Part shown: positions 15,054-23,777 of the stretch, piece after piece
How positions within the stretch are numbered: the first letter of the stretch is position 1
Layout: every line of letters begins with the position of its first letter
Assembly: GCA_023227695.1 (NCBI GenBank)
Contig: JALNVE010000001.1
Coordinates: 60,041-124,040 of the forward strand
DNA length: 64,000 nt
From: Paludibacteraceae bacterium
GTDB taxonomy: Bacteria; Bacteroidota; Bacteroidia; Bacteroidales; Paludibacteraceae
Reading direction: 5' to 3'
Translations under genes and position numbers: made by a program
The notes under the pieces: generated by a model
Database searches by the model: none
Told to the model about the DNA's origin: nothing
What the model saw: the letters and a program-made list of their open reading frames with translations, nothing else

Positions 15054-16817
15054 TCAAAAAAGATCTACGATATCATCTCCTTCTAGTAGGTTTTGAGCTT
15101 CTACCCATTCTTCTTTTTGGTTCCTTGTTACAAGAATTCTATGGTTTAAAGTACAATTGATTTTTCTTCCATCTTCAGTTTCAATTTCTATTAATTCTTC
15201 TTTTACATCATAAATAAATTTGTCAATTACTTCATTAAGTGTTCCGTCATGCGAATACACAAATTCACCGATTTTAACATCAGATATAAATACTGGTATT
15301 TTGTTCTCTGTAATTACCCTGTTCCATGAAACAAAACACCCGCGCCCTATTCCGGTTCCCCATTCACCTCTCAATTCAATCGCCTTGTCTACGATCATTT
15401 CCGTGATAAGGAAATAATCCGCCCAACCGGCAAGGCAAATAACATCCAATTCATATTCTAGTCGTTCCGTATAGGTGTTCGAATCCTGACATTTATCAAA
15501 CCCGTGTTCTCTAAATCCTTTCCATGCCATTTCTGAAAGGACTTCTTCGCTGTTTTCATACAGCTTCGGAAGCTTGATTGATTTATCGACTTTATAGTCT
15601 TCGCAATTTACAGCTATCCATCGGGTGTTTTGACAAGCTTGTTGGAAAATATCAAATGTAAAAACATCATCTTCATAGGCATCTTGTTGATTTCCATCAG
15701 AATCGACATAGCCAGATTTGAAGAGTTCAAGAAGTTGATCATAGTTGCGATAATACAGATTTTTTACCGTGAATTTCCAAGTATCGTCATCTTCCTTTTG
15801 AAGGTCTTGAATCGTCCTTCCCTGACGAATACACATCATAAGTTCGTGCGTCTCACTTTGTTCTGGGTAGAGATAATGGCTGTCAATACCTATAGATATT
15901 CTTGCCCCCATTTCCTGCGCGAACTTAATCAGTTTCCTGTTGAGTTCCTTCTGTTCCTTCATTTCAATCAACTGGATTTCGATAAAGAATTCATCAAAAC
16001 AAGACTTGTAAAATTCATATCTTGCCTTTGCTTCTTCAACCCTGTCCTGCATAAGCAATTCTGGAAGTTCACCAGCGAAACAGGCACTCGTCGCGAAAAT
16101 TCCTTTCCCGAATTTCTTCAAAGCTTCGTCACATGTCCTTGGACTGTAGTAGAACCCGTTTAGCTGTGCGTCATTGTGTATCTTGATGATATTGTAATAG
16201 CCTTCGATGTTCTTAGCAAGTAGAATAAGATGGTTGGCACTGCGGTTAAGTTTTTTCTTTTCCGGGTCGTCGCCTCTGTAATTGTTATAATAGGCTTCCA
16301 TTCCGAAAATCGGTTTGATCCCTGTTTCTTCACAGACCTGACTTTGTTTGATCCATCCCGCGATTCCGCCGTGATTTGTGACGGACATAAATTTTCGGTT
16401 TTGAGCCAATAGAAGACCAGCTAATCCCTTCCATTTTTTAGTATCTTTTTCATAACGACCGACAGTTTCGAGGGCATCTCTCCAACTATATTCGTCATGA
16501 TGATGGTAGTTGAAAAATTTATCCTCGACATTTGTAAAAATGTCCTTTTCCAGTTCTTCTGTCATTCCTTCATAAAATCCGATTTTCCTTGTTAGTCTTT
16601 TGCCAATTTGAAGGACAAAAGAGGCTCCGCTAGCATATACTTCTGAAACTAAATCAACACCTGATTTGGGATATGTAAAGCTGACTTCTCTTGTGTCAAG
16701 ACACATTTCTTTCAGGTCTCTTGATGCGTCATAGTTTATGTCTGGTTTTACGATAAGAATTTTTTTACAATCTGTTAATCTGTCTGTACACTCTTCTGTA
16801 TAAACTCCATCATTCAT
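15054..16817 (-). CDS. DNA polymerase III alpha, N-terminal (PHP) part fused to a split-intein N fragment
   Basis: Residues about 100-430 form a PHP domain (YHHHDEYSW, VTNHGGIAGW, GIKPIFGMEAYYNN, ATSACFAGELPELL). It is followed by YTERLEYELDVICLAGWADYFLI and GTGIGRG, the start of the polymerase palm. Cys494 begins a 94-residue intein N fragment (CFVSWNRV...CTLNHRILV). Spliced to the 43-residue C-extein this gives about 536 residues. VTNHG replaces the usual TDHG, so one PHP metal ligand appears changed. The first 100 residues are an extension I do not recognise. The PHP domain is either a proofreading nuclease or a structural metal-binding domain. Confidence 0.87.
   Translation of the reverse strand: MNDGVYTEECTDRLTDCKKILIVKPDINYDASRDLKEMCLDTREVSFTYPKSGVDLVSEVYASGASFVLQIGKRLTRKIGFYEGMTEELEKDIFTNVEDKFFNYHHHDEYSWRDALETVGRYEKDTKKWKGLAGLLLAQNRKFMSVTNHGGIAGWIKQSQVCEETGIKPIFGMEAYYNNYRGDDPEKKKLNRSANHLILLAKNIEGYYNIIKIHNDAQLNGFYYSPRTCDEALKKFGKGIFATSACFAGELPELLMQDRVEEAKARYEFYKSCFDEFFIEIQLIEMKEQKELNRKLIKFAQEMGARISIGIDSHYLYPEQSETHELMMCIRQGRTIQDLQKEDDDTWKFTVKNLYYRNYDQLLELFKSGYVDSDGNQQDAYEDDVFTFDIFQQACQNTRWIAVNCEDYKVDKSIKLPKLYENSEEVLSEMAWKGFREHGFDKCQDSNTYTERLEYELDVICLAGWADYFLITEMIVDKAIELRGEWGTGIGRGCFVSWNRVITENKIPVFISDVKIGEFVYSHDGTLNEVIDKFIYDVKEELIEIETEDGRKINCTLNHRILVTRNQKEEWVEAQNLLEGDDIVDLF
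15057..15338 (-). other. Split intein, N fragment (polymerase N part)
   Basis: 94 residues starting at Cys494 directly after GIGRG, with the block B motif CTLNHR. Splicing would rebuild GRG-SAGGSLV, a nucleotide-binding loop of family C polymerases. Confidence 0.85.
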
Positions 16818-16854
16818 GTTTAATTGTTACCTTTTAAAAATCATAGATATTCTG

Positions 16855-17763
16855 TTAGGATTGTTTAAATCCGATCATGTTTGTTCCTGCAACGATGTCA
16901 TATTTCATGTCATATGAAAATAAGTAGTTGACTTTTGAATCAGAAAATTTATTCATTAAACCCCAAAAAGATGAAAGTTTTTCAGGGAACACGCCACAAT
17001 AAAAATCAAGACTTTCAAAATCACCGAATATTTTCTTCTGTTTATCTGTGAGTCTTATCGTCGTAGGACAATAAGTAGCAAAATCAAGGACAGGACAATC
17101 AGGATAATTTCCTGAAACGTGTTCTATAAACATTTCCTTTGTAAGAAGAACAATCATTTTATTCTTACAATCGCGAAACGGGAGGAGAGAAAGCGTCCTT
17201 CCGTAAAAAGGATTTGGAAGAGAAGATTCCATTATCTCATTATATGCAACGCCACCATGAACAAGATATTGGACTAATTGACCGATGTCATCACCAGGAA
17301 GGAAATCAGCGATTTCTACAATCTCCTTATGTCTTTCAGAATCTAAAGGAGTTGACTTCTGTTCAAAATATGAATGTATCGGCGTCAGTTTTTCTTGGAA
17401 ACAAACATATCCGAACAGTGGCATGAAGTCTGTTAGATTGGTCCAGAATACTGGTATTTTTAACCCCGTAAATCCAGACAAATCCGGCATAGATTCCCTG
17501 CAAAAAGCAAGTCCAGACAATATATCCACCTTCTGACGCCCACCACTGCTATCTACTAAAAAAGTATTGCCATACTCTACGCATTGTTTCCCGCTCTTCC
17601 CCGAAAACATTGCTGTTCCGAAACTCCCATACCTCATTTTTTCTTCATCTGTATAGGTTAGAAGGATATCAAACTTAAAAAGCTTCTTCTTCCCTATTTT
17701 TATGATTTTACCTTTATCTACAGTAATGCTATAACAAGAAGCCATATCATAATAAGTCTTCAT
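16855..17763 (-). CDS. Unknown 302-residue protein downstream of sbcD
   Basis: The ATG at 17763 overlaps the stop of the SbcD-like gene (ATGA), which I take as the start over an upstream in-frame codon. The protein is alpha/beta with scattered Cys (YYDMASCYSITVDKGKI at the start, FDFATYCPTTIRL later). No known family recognised. Coupling to the nuclease gene suggests a shared pathway in end processing or recombination; that is inference from position only. Confidence 0.6.
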   Translation of the reverse strand: MKTYYDMASCYSITVDKGKIIKIGKKKLFKFDILLTYTDEEKMRYGSFGTAMFSGKSGKQCVEYGNTFLVDSSGGRQKVDILSGLAFCRESMPDLSGFTGLKIPVFWTNLTDFMPLFGYVCFQEKLTPIHSYFEQKSTPLDSERHKEIVEIADFLPGDDIGQLVQYLVHGGVAYNEIMESSLPNPFYGRTLSLLPFRDCKNKMIVLLTKEMFIEHVSGNYPDCPVLDFATYCPTTIRLTDKQKKIFGDFESLDFYCGVFPEKLSSFWGLMNKFSDSKVNYLFSYDMKYDIVAGTNMIGFKQS

Positions 17764-18710
17764 TTCGAAACCTTTGTTTTCTTGATCTTTTCGCAAACTT
17801 CATGATAATAAGCAAGAACATTTTCATTGATTTTCACCTGTCTGGAATGTTCATCAAAAAGCATGAAGATATCACTATGTTCATTATTCCCTAATTTCAT
17901 AGTTTCATTAATGGAATTGACGACTCCGCTAACATCCATTCCAGAAACGAGTTTTTTTACCGTTTCCGAAATGCCAACAGAAAAGACCTCACTACCAGGT
18001 CTTGATCTCGGAATAATAATTTCTCTAATTCCTGGTTCTTTTCCTTTGACGGCATCTATCATCAGCATTTTGGGCATTCTTTTTTCGTCTGCTGTCGTTT
18101 TTCTTGCCAAGCTCCCAGGATTACAATACCATGTGTTTCTAACCTTATGGGGGGAGAACCCGCAATGAAGATCTCCAGAACAAACCAAGTCAAACGGTAA
18201 ATCAAGATCTTTAGTAAAGGTCGTCTTGAACGGCATTTTCTTGTCATAGAGCAATTCGTGACAAAGCAAAACGTTAAATCTCGATTTATCTACTTCGGTC
18301 TTTTCAGCAGATTCCATTGTTTCCCATTCGTGCTTTGCGTAGATGGATATTCCGTTTTCCAAATGAACTGGTTTCCAAAGTATTTTAAAATCGGGGCAAT
18401 ACGTACATATAAAAGACAGTGCTGAACCTCCGAATGTTTCTGGAGCGTGTGCGCATAAATCATGTTCTCCGACGCAGGAATAAGTGGTAAGATTTATAGC
18501 TTTAATAACTCTGTTAATCAACGGATAGGAAAATATTTGGAATCTGTCACACAAATCACCACCGAATGTCATAAAATCAAATTCATTCTGTGCAGCGAAA
18601 TCATATATCATTTCTATCTTTTCAGGTATGGTATTAATATAATCATCTATCCTGTGAACGGGACGGTTTTCCGTTAAATGAGCGTCCGTAAAGAAACCGA
18701 ATCTAGCCAT
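17760..18710 (-). CDS. SbcD/Mre11-like metallophosphoesterase nuclease
   Basis: All calcineurin-type metal motifs are visible: D-A-H at residues 9-11, GGDLCD near 50, VGEHD near 79 (Glu in place of the usual Asn), LLCHELL and GDLHCG. Length (316) fits T4 gp47 and SbcD. With the SbcC-like ATPase at the left edge it should form an ATP-dependent end-processing nuclease. The two genes are about 17 kb apart, unlike the usual adjacent arrangement. Confidence 0.85.
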   Translation of the reverse strand: MARFGFFTDAHLTENRPVHRIDDYINTIPEKIEMIYDFAAQNEFDFMTFGGDLCDRFQIFSYPLINRVIKAINLTTYSCVGEHDLCAHAPETFGGSALSFICTYCPDFKILWKPVHLENGISIYAKHEWETMESAEKTEVDKSRFNVLLCHELLYDKKMPFKTTFTKDLDLPFDLVCSGDLHCGFSPHKVRNTWYCNPGSLARKTTADEKRMPKMLMIDAVKGKEPGIREIIIPRSRPGSEVFSVGISETVKKLVSGMDVSGVVNSINETMKLGNNEHSDIFMLFDEHSRQVKINENVLAYYHEVCEKIKKTKVSK

Positions 18711-18978
18711 TTGTTTTACCCTTTATTCTAAATGATAATCCTACTGAAAATATCCGACAGTCATCAAAAATATTGAAATTGAATCGTATCTTGTGTTTTG
18801 ATTTCTTTGGTATCTTTATTGTCCCGTCTCTTCTGTCTATCTTTTTGCTTAACAAACAGAATGCATATTTTAACTTCTTGGCTTTGGGGCAATTCCGGCA
18901 CCATGAAACGGAAATCTTTCCGTTTTTAATGATATAGACAGAATAGTTTAATGCGCATCTTGTTTTACCGAATTCCAT
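18703..18978 (-). CDS. Small basic protein of unknown function
   Basis: 91 residues, rich in Lys/Arg, with CRNCPKAKK near residue 27 as a possible metal-binding Cys pair. It overlaps the upstream P-loop kinase gene by 31 bases and sbcD by eight. GGTGA lies just before the ATG. No family recognised. Confidence 0.55.
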   Translation of the reverse strand: MEFGKTRCALNYSVYIIKNGKISVSWCRNCPKAKKLKYAFCLLSKKIDRRDGTIKIPKKSKHKIRFNFNIFDDCRIFSVGLSFRIKGKTNG

Positions 18979-19517
18979 GCGTCACCGATTATCCTTTCCA
19001 CTTTAGGGAACGGGTCCATGTCATTGTTTTCTATAATCGTAAACGGTATTTTCCAATCTGTAAGAAGACCCAATTCTAGCATGTATATCATTTCCTGATA
19101 GTTCCAGCATAGCGTTCTCTTGTTGTTGTCTAACAACTTCCCTAGTTTGAAAAGGTAGATGTGGGAATATCTTGAACAATAGGTTTTTGAATCAGAAACA
19201 ATCTTGTCTATCGTTTCTGTGTCCAAAGTTTCTGTGCTTGACAAAGCATATGCGGCCAGATCAACAAAACATCTATCGGTAATAAACATAGACAGTGACT
19301 GTGCTTCTTTCGTCTTCTTCAGAAGTTCCATTTGTCTTGGTATCGTCTGTAAGAATTTTTCTACTTTCATTCCACTTGAATAATCATATCCGTCTCTCTT
19401 TAGGATTGGATTTGTTATGTCCTTCGCACGCAAGAAGAGTATTCCTTTTTTATTACTGATTGATTCCGCAACCTTTGATTTCCCTGTTCCCGCCGGGCCT
19501 GCTAATGCTATTTTCAT
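18948..19517 (-). CDS. P-loop kinase-like ATPase
   Basis: 189 residues with Walker A GPAGTGKSK at residues 7-15 and a TDRCFVDLAAYA motif in the position of the DR-type lid motif of nucleotide kinases and AAA_28/NadR-like proteins. Probably phosphorylates a small molecule or nucleotide. It follows the exonuclease gene in the same unit. Substrate unknown. Confidence 0.7.
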   Translation of the reverse strand: MKIALAGPAGTGKSKVAESISNKKGILFLRAKDITNPILKRDGYDYSSGMKVEKFLQTIPRQMELLKKTKEAQSLSMFITDRCFVDLAAYALSSTETLDTETIDKIVSDSKTYCSRYSHIYLFKLGKLLDNNKRTLCWNYQEMIYMLELGLLTDWKIPFTIIENNDMDPFPKVERIIGDAWNSVKQDAH

Positions 19518-19544
19518 CTTAACCGCCTTTTGAATAGTATAATT

Positions 19545-20465
19545 TTAGTCATGAGAAACACGACCCTCTCCACAAAGAACATCCAAATTTTTGAGGAAAC
19601 TTATGAATCCCCATGAAATCAGCATCTTTTTAGTTTCTTCAACATTTGTTTCTTGTATCGAATAATCTGGAAGTTCAATATTATCCATTTTTTTCAGATC
19701 ATAGGACAAACCAAGCAAAGTTAGATTTTTCAAAACAGATTCTTCTTTTAACGTACGGGATTCTTTTTTAGACAACGCGCTTATGATCGATTCCACATCA
19801 CCGTATTCTTTGATAAATTTGCGTGTTGTCTTATCTCCACAAGACGGGACACCCGGAATATTGTCGCCTCCTTTCCCTTCTCCCACAAAGGCTCCGTAAT
19901 CCACATATAGTTCAGGATCAAATCCATATTCTCCCATAAACTTTTCTTTTGTCCATACCCTATGATTTATACAGTCTACAACCTGAACATTCGGCAAAGA
20001 TAGTGCTTGATAAAAATCCCTGTCACTGCTTATAATGTAACAAGCATGATCTTTATATTTGTTGACATAACTGAAAATAACATCATCCGCTTCATATCCT
20101 TCCACGCTTATTTGACTTACCGCTAGTTTTGGAAGGATTTCCGTTTTAAGATAGGCTATCTGCACTCCAAGGGTTTCTTCATCTGCTTTTGAAAGAGATT
20201 TCCTTTCTTCTTTATACCCTGTCTTTATTAAACCTGCAGCTTTGGCTTTATCGGTCAATGCTACCCTTCTTTTAGATTTACAATCCCAAACGATGATGAC
20301 ATCAGAATTCGCGTATTCTTTCATCAAAGACAAAATTTGACGTAAAAACCCATAGATAATGCTTATTTCCTTACCCGAACTTGATAGTCCTTGTTTTCCG
20401 GCCTTAAATCCGAAAAGCATTCTATAGGCCAAATTGTGAGCGTCGATAAGTATAAGATTTTTCAT
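19545..20465 (-). CDS. 5'-3' exonuclease (FEN/PIN fold)
   Basis: 306 residues with the flap-endonuclease acidic sites: LIDAHNLAYR, VIIVWD, EGYEADDVI, SSDRDFYQAL, and the H3TH region (GEGKGGDNIPGVPSCGDKTTRKFI). This matches the stand-alone 5'-3' exonucleases such as T5 D15 and T4 RNase H, which remove RNA primers and process flaps. AGGAAT precedes the ATG. It is separated from recA by a hairpin terminator. Confidence 0.9.
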   Translation of the reverse strand: MKNLILIDAHNLAYRMLFGFKAGKQGLSSSGKEISIIYGFLRQILSLMKEYANSDVIIVWDCKSKRRVALTDKAKAAGLIKTGYKEERKSLSKADEETLGVQIAYLKTEILPKLAVSQISVEGYEADDVIFSYVNKYKDHACYIISSDRDFYQALSLPNVQVVDCINHRVWTKEKFMGEYGFDPELYVDYGAFVGEGKGGDNIPGVPSCGDKTTRKFIKEYGDVESIISALSKKESRTLKEESVLKNLTLLGLSYDLKKMDNIELPDYSIQETNVEETKKMLISWGFISFLKNLDVLCGEGRVSHD

Positions 20466-20492
20466 GTCTAAATTCCTTTTTTAAAATAGGAA

Positions 20493-20523
20493 AAGAGGGT
20501 GATAATTTTCATACCACCCTCTT
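20493..20523 (-). terminator. Intrinsic terminator after recA
   Basis: A 9-bp stem AAGAGGGTG/CACCCTCTT with a 13-base loop, followed on the minus strand by TTCCTATTTT. It lies 23 bases beyond the recA stop codon. Confidence 0.75.
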
Positions 20524-20545
20524 CACTTAATATCCGTCATCTTTT

Positions 20546-23500
20546 TTAGACAACTGAAATATTAGCATCATCTTTTTCTTCTTCAGAAACGATTTCCTTC
20601 TTTTCTTCTTCTGTCATTTCCGTGCCTTCTCGTTTGTCGGGAGAATCGGAAATACTGTCAATTGCGGCGTTGATTTCTTTCCGTAAGTCAGCATTTCCTC
20701 TGACTTCATCGACAACCGTCTGCTGCCCTTGCCATGTTTTCCCGTTAAAACTAAACCATCCGCCCTTCTTTACGATGATCCCGAGTGAAATTGCCTTTTC
20801 CACGCATCCGATGACAGAATCAATTCCGATTCCGAAAGTAATCGTATATTCAGCATTACGGAACGGAGGAGCAACTTTGTTCTTGATGCAGCTCATTTTA
20901 ACCTTTACGCCGACAACGGCTTCACCTACCTTGATTTGACCGATACGTGAAAGTTTTGCGCGGATGTGGGCATAGTGGCGCAATGCTTTACCAGCAGGAG
21001 TCGTGGTCTTATCTCCATAGCTGTTATGAACAATCATTCCTCCTGCGATATAAGAATGGTTTCCGTCAACCTCTATATCGAATTTGTTCCTTTGTCTTTT
21101 GGGAGGGACATAAACAGAAACTGACTGAACGGTCCTAGCGACAGGGACAAGTTCTTTCTCTTTCCGTTCTACGGTCCAATCAAAATCAGGCATCCCTTTC
21201 TTTATTTTATATCTCATGTTCGGATGGACATATTTTGAAATTCCACGCTGGAACATCCCGCTTTGTTCTCCATACCAAACAAGACCAACACCTTCTTTAA
21301 ACATTGGAAGTCCAAGACCAAGTTCCTCTGATTTTATGGCAATTTTTTCCAAGTCTCTACCAATAATTGAGGAAGAACCGATTCTACACTTCCCAAAACC
21401 TATTTTTTCATGACTTCCGCTAAAGTTGCCATCATCCATATACCAAATCGCAAAAGATTTAGGAGAAAGATTGTCTATGTGTTCTTGACTAATTTCTCGC
21501 GGAAACTGCTTCTTCCCGAAATCTTTATACTGGTCAAACTCTGAAGATGATTTTGTCTCAAATTGAGGACGGCCTCTTATATCAAAACGCACTTCTTCGC
21601 CGAAAGATTCCGCTTTCCAAGAACAATAATCGGTCTGTTCTTGACAATGAATAAACCTTAACGTTCCACGAGGAGAACCCTTGTCATATCTAAGGTTTCC
21701 GTCTCCAAACATACTTCCAAGAATAATTTCATGCTGGTCTTTAGAATAATAACTCCATTCTGGAATCAATACTGATTCTCCTGGTTTAATTTCACTAGCC
21801 ATCTTTTCTCCATGAGGAACGAAAATAATATGATTAGGGGTAACGTTTATTTTACGAATTCCTCCCTTACCAAAGCCACATAGAGTTGAAAGCTTAAACT
21901 GTAAGAAATGTTCGCCATCTGCCATTGGTCCATTGTCGAACCAATTAGTAACCGTCTTCGGTTCTATTTTGTTTGAAACAGGATCATATGAAAGAACTTC
22001 GCAGTTAATCTTTTGATTAACAAGTTTTCCGATTTCCATGATAGTGCCATCTTTAAGCGTAATCGGAGTGCTATAATCAAAACACTGTCCAACGGCTTCA
22101 CGAACTTGGTTTGTACAAAGCAATGTGATGTTATGCTTAGTAATCAGACTATTCAAAACACGCATAGCCTGAGAAACCATTCTCGCCTGTTCTGCCATCG
22201 TTTGATCTCCGATATCGCCGTTGTCATCACTTTTGGTAGTAAGAGCCGCGATGCTATCTATGATGATTAAGCCGATGCCGCAGTCTGATTCCGCCGCGAG
22301 TTTGGCGATGTTTAGCGCGTCTGTTCCGGTTTCCGCTTCTGTATGGATGATTCCCTGCGCCTTAACTCCTAACGCTTCTGCATAGAGAGGATCATAACTA
22401 TGTTCCGTGTCCAAAAGCAAGATACCCTTTTCAGGATAATTTTCCTGGAAACTCGCGATGATATGATAAGCAAGCGTCGATTTCCCGCTGTTATGAACGA
22501 TAAAGTTATTGGCTACAAAGTTATTGTTAGGGAAATCACACTTAATATCATAAGTTTCTCGTTCTCCGACATTAATAATTGAAGTTATTTTTGTCTTGGC
22601 AGCAATGAAACTCAGATTTTTAAGCTTCATTTTTGAATGATAAACACCATGATCTTTTGAATTAATCACCAAAAGATTAGATGCGGTGTTATTGTTCACG
22701 TTTTCATCAATGTGATGAACGTGTAGGCCTTCTGGGATGGTTTTAATTTTGTCGATTTCTTCTTTTGACGCTACGTTTAGAAAGTCTCGGTATTCATCAA
22801 ACGACATTTGGTTTCTATCTGCTTCAAGAACGGCGTGTGATATTTTTACGCGGTAATATGTGTAACCATTAATAATTTTTGTTTTCGCATGAGGATGGTA
22901 CTTAACCAAAATTTCAGGATAATATTCATGATCTTTTTGACCATGTGTTCTTGTGTTATTGTGAACATAGACTAGATCGCCTATTTTAAGATCAGAAAGA
23001 GGCTTAAACCCAGAATCTACCATAAATTTGTGTTCAAGAGTTGACGTAATTTTTTGGCCATCCTCTGTAACGACTTCAAAACATGGTTTCTTTCCTGTTT
23101 TAACGACTCCGACAACCTTATTATGAATCATTTTCCCTTCGTGGTCGCAAGAAATAACAAAAAAATCACAATCTTTTTCTTGAAGATGCCTTCCTTGTTT
23201 TCGACCTACTGTAATATCCCCGGTAAAACGTTCATAAAGACGCTCTATTGTTCCTCCTTTCTCATTAATCTGTCTACCGTCCTTCCACGTTTGAAACTTA
23301 ATAAAAGTATCTTTATCAAGACAAGATTCACCACCGAAGAGCTCAATAATTTTACCTATCGGTAACCCACCTCCCCACGCCCAGTCGATATCTCGATTTG
23401 TAGTCGAAATACGTTCGACATTTGAAACGACGGTTCCTCCTAGCACACCAGCGATATCATGGTTCTCGCCACCCCACTGACTCTTATTTATAAGGTCAGC

Positions 23501-23554
23501 CAATTTCTGCATGTTCTCAAAGCGCGTAGGCTTTGCTTTTATTTCTTTAGCCAT
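20546..23554 (-). CDS. recA: RecA recombinase carrying two inteins
   Basis: The 1002-residue product contains three RecA exteins totalling about 370 residues, the normal size. Extein 1 ends in GKIIELFGGES, half of Walker A. Extein 2 begins SGKSTLAYHI and carries LLLDTEHSYDP, LIIIDSIAAL and LLCTNQVREAVGQ. Extein 3 begins SYGDKTTTPAGKALRHYAHIRAKLSRI and ends in an acidic Glu-rich tail. Inteins occupy residues 78-355 and 491-844. RecA pairs homologous strands in phage recombination and recombination-dependent replication. It lies just downstream of the SSB gene, its usual partner. Confidence 0.95.
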   Translation of the reverse strand: MAKEIKAKPTRFENMQKLADLINKSQWGGENHDIAGVLGGTVVSNVERISTTNRDIDWAWGGGLPIGKIIELFGGESCLDKDTFIKFQTWKDGRQINEKGGTIERLYERFTGDITVGRKQGRHLQEKDCDFFVISCDHEGKMIHNKVVGVVKTGKKPCFEVVTEDGQKITSTLEHKFMVDSGFKPLSDLKIGDLVYVHNNTRTHGQKDHEYYPEILVKYHPHAKTKIINGYTYYRVKISHAVLEADRNQMSFDEYRDFLNVASKEEIDKIKTIPEGLHVHHIDENVNNNTASNLLVINSKDHGVYHSKMKLKNLSFIAAKTKITSIINVGERETYDIKCDFPNNNFVANNFIVHNSGKSTLAYHIIASFQENYPEKGILLLDTEHSYDPLYAEALGVKAQGIIHTEAETGTDALNIAKLAAESDCGIGLIIIDSIAALTTKSDDNGDIGDQTMAEQARMVSQAMRVLNSLITKHNITLLCTNQVREAVGQCFDYSTPITLKDGTIMEIGKLVNQKINCEVLSYDPVSNKIEPKTVTNWFDNGPMADGEHFLQFKLSTLCGFGKGGIRKINVTPNHIIFVPHGEKMASEIKPGESVLIPEWSYYSKDQHEIILGSMFGDGNLRYDKGSPRGTLRFIHCQEQTDYCSWKAESFGEEVRFDIRGRPQFETKSSSEFDQYKDFGKKQFPREISQEHIDNLSPKSFAIWYMDDGNFSGSHEKIGFGKCRIGSSSIIGRDLEKIAIKSEELGLGLPMFKEGVGLVWYGEQSGMFQRGISKYVHPNMRYKIKKGMPDFDWTVERKEKELVPVARTVQSVSVYVPPKRQRNKFDIEVDGNHSYIAGGMIVHNSYGDKTTTPAGKALRHYAHIRAKLSRIGQIKVGEAVVGVKVKMSCIKNKVAPPFRNAEYTITFGIGIDSVIGCVEKAISLGIIVKKGGWFSFNGKTWQGQQTVVDEVRGNADLRKEINAAIDSISDSPDKREGTEMTEEEKKEIVSEEEKDDANISVV
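21023..22084 (-). other. RecA intein 2 with LAGLIDADG endonuclease
   Basis: Cys491 to Asn844, 354 residues, inserted after NQVREAVGQ. Both dodecapeptide motifs are visible (IILGSMFGDGNL and FAIWYMDDGNF), giving a DOD-type endonuclease. Block B is TPNHIIF; the end is SYIAGGMIVHN followed by Ser +1. Confidence 0.92.
22490..23323 (-). other. RecA intein 1 (Walker A site) with HNH endonuclease
   Basis: Cys78 to Asn355, 278 residues. Inserted between the two serines of GGES-SGKST. Blocks A and B (CLDKDT, STLEHKFMV) and the end (NNFIVHN, Ser +1) are intact. An HNH motif (HVHHIDENVNNNTASNLLVI...HGVYHSK) lies in the middle. Confidence 0.92.
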
Positions 23555-23567
23555 TTGTTTTATACCT

Positions 23568-23777
23568 TTACTTCATATTCTTTACGCAATCGGACTGAAA
23601 TTTACAGGATTGGCATTCTGATTCTTTGGGATCAAAATATCCCCAACAAGGAAAACTTTTGGCGACAGACAAGCCCAAAGAATCAGAAGCTTCATTCGAG
23701 GTCTCTACAGAATTTTCTTTTAGAACGGAAGGTCTTCGTCCTGCGGTTCCTGCACCGGAATCGTCCTTACCTTCTTG
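23568..23777 (-). CDS. -1 frame extension of the SSB gene with a Cys4 motif
   Basis: After A AAA AAC (23783-23777) the -1 frame reads 69 sense codons to the TAA at 23568-23570, bypassing the zero-frame stop at 23720. It has no start codon or ribosome site of its own near the beginning. The last 30 residues contain FPCWGYFDPKESECQSCKF followed by QSDC, i.e. C-x10-C-x2-C-x5-C, likely a zinc or Fe-S site. It fills almost the whole interval to recA (ATG at 23554). The fused product would be about 377 residues, with the DEDLPF tip replaced. A one-base error in the nine-A run is the main alternative. Confidence 0.6.
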   Translation of the reverse strand, partial: QEGKDDSGAGTAGRRPSVLKENSVETSNEASDSLGLSVAKSFPCWGYFDPKESECQSCKFQSDCVKNMK

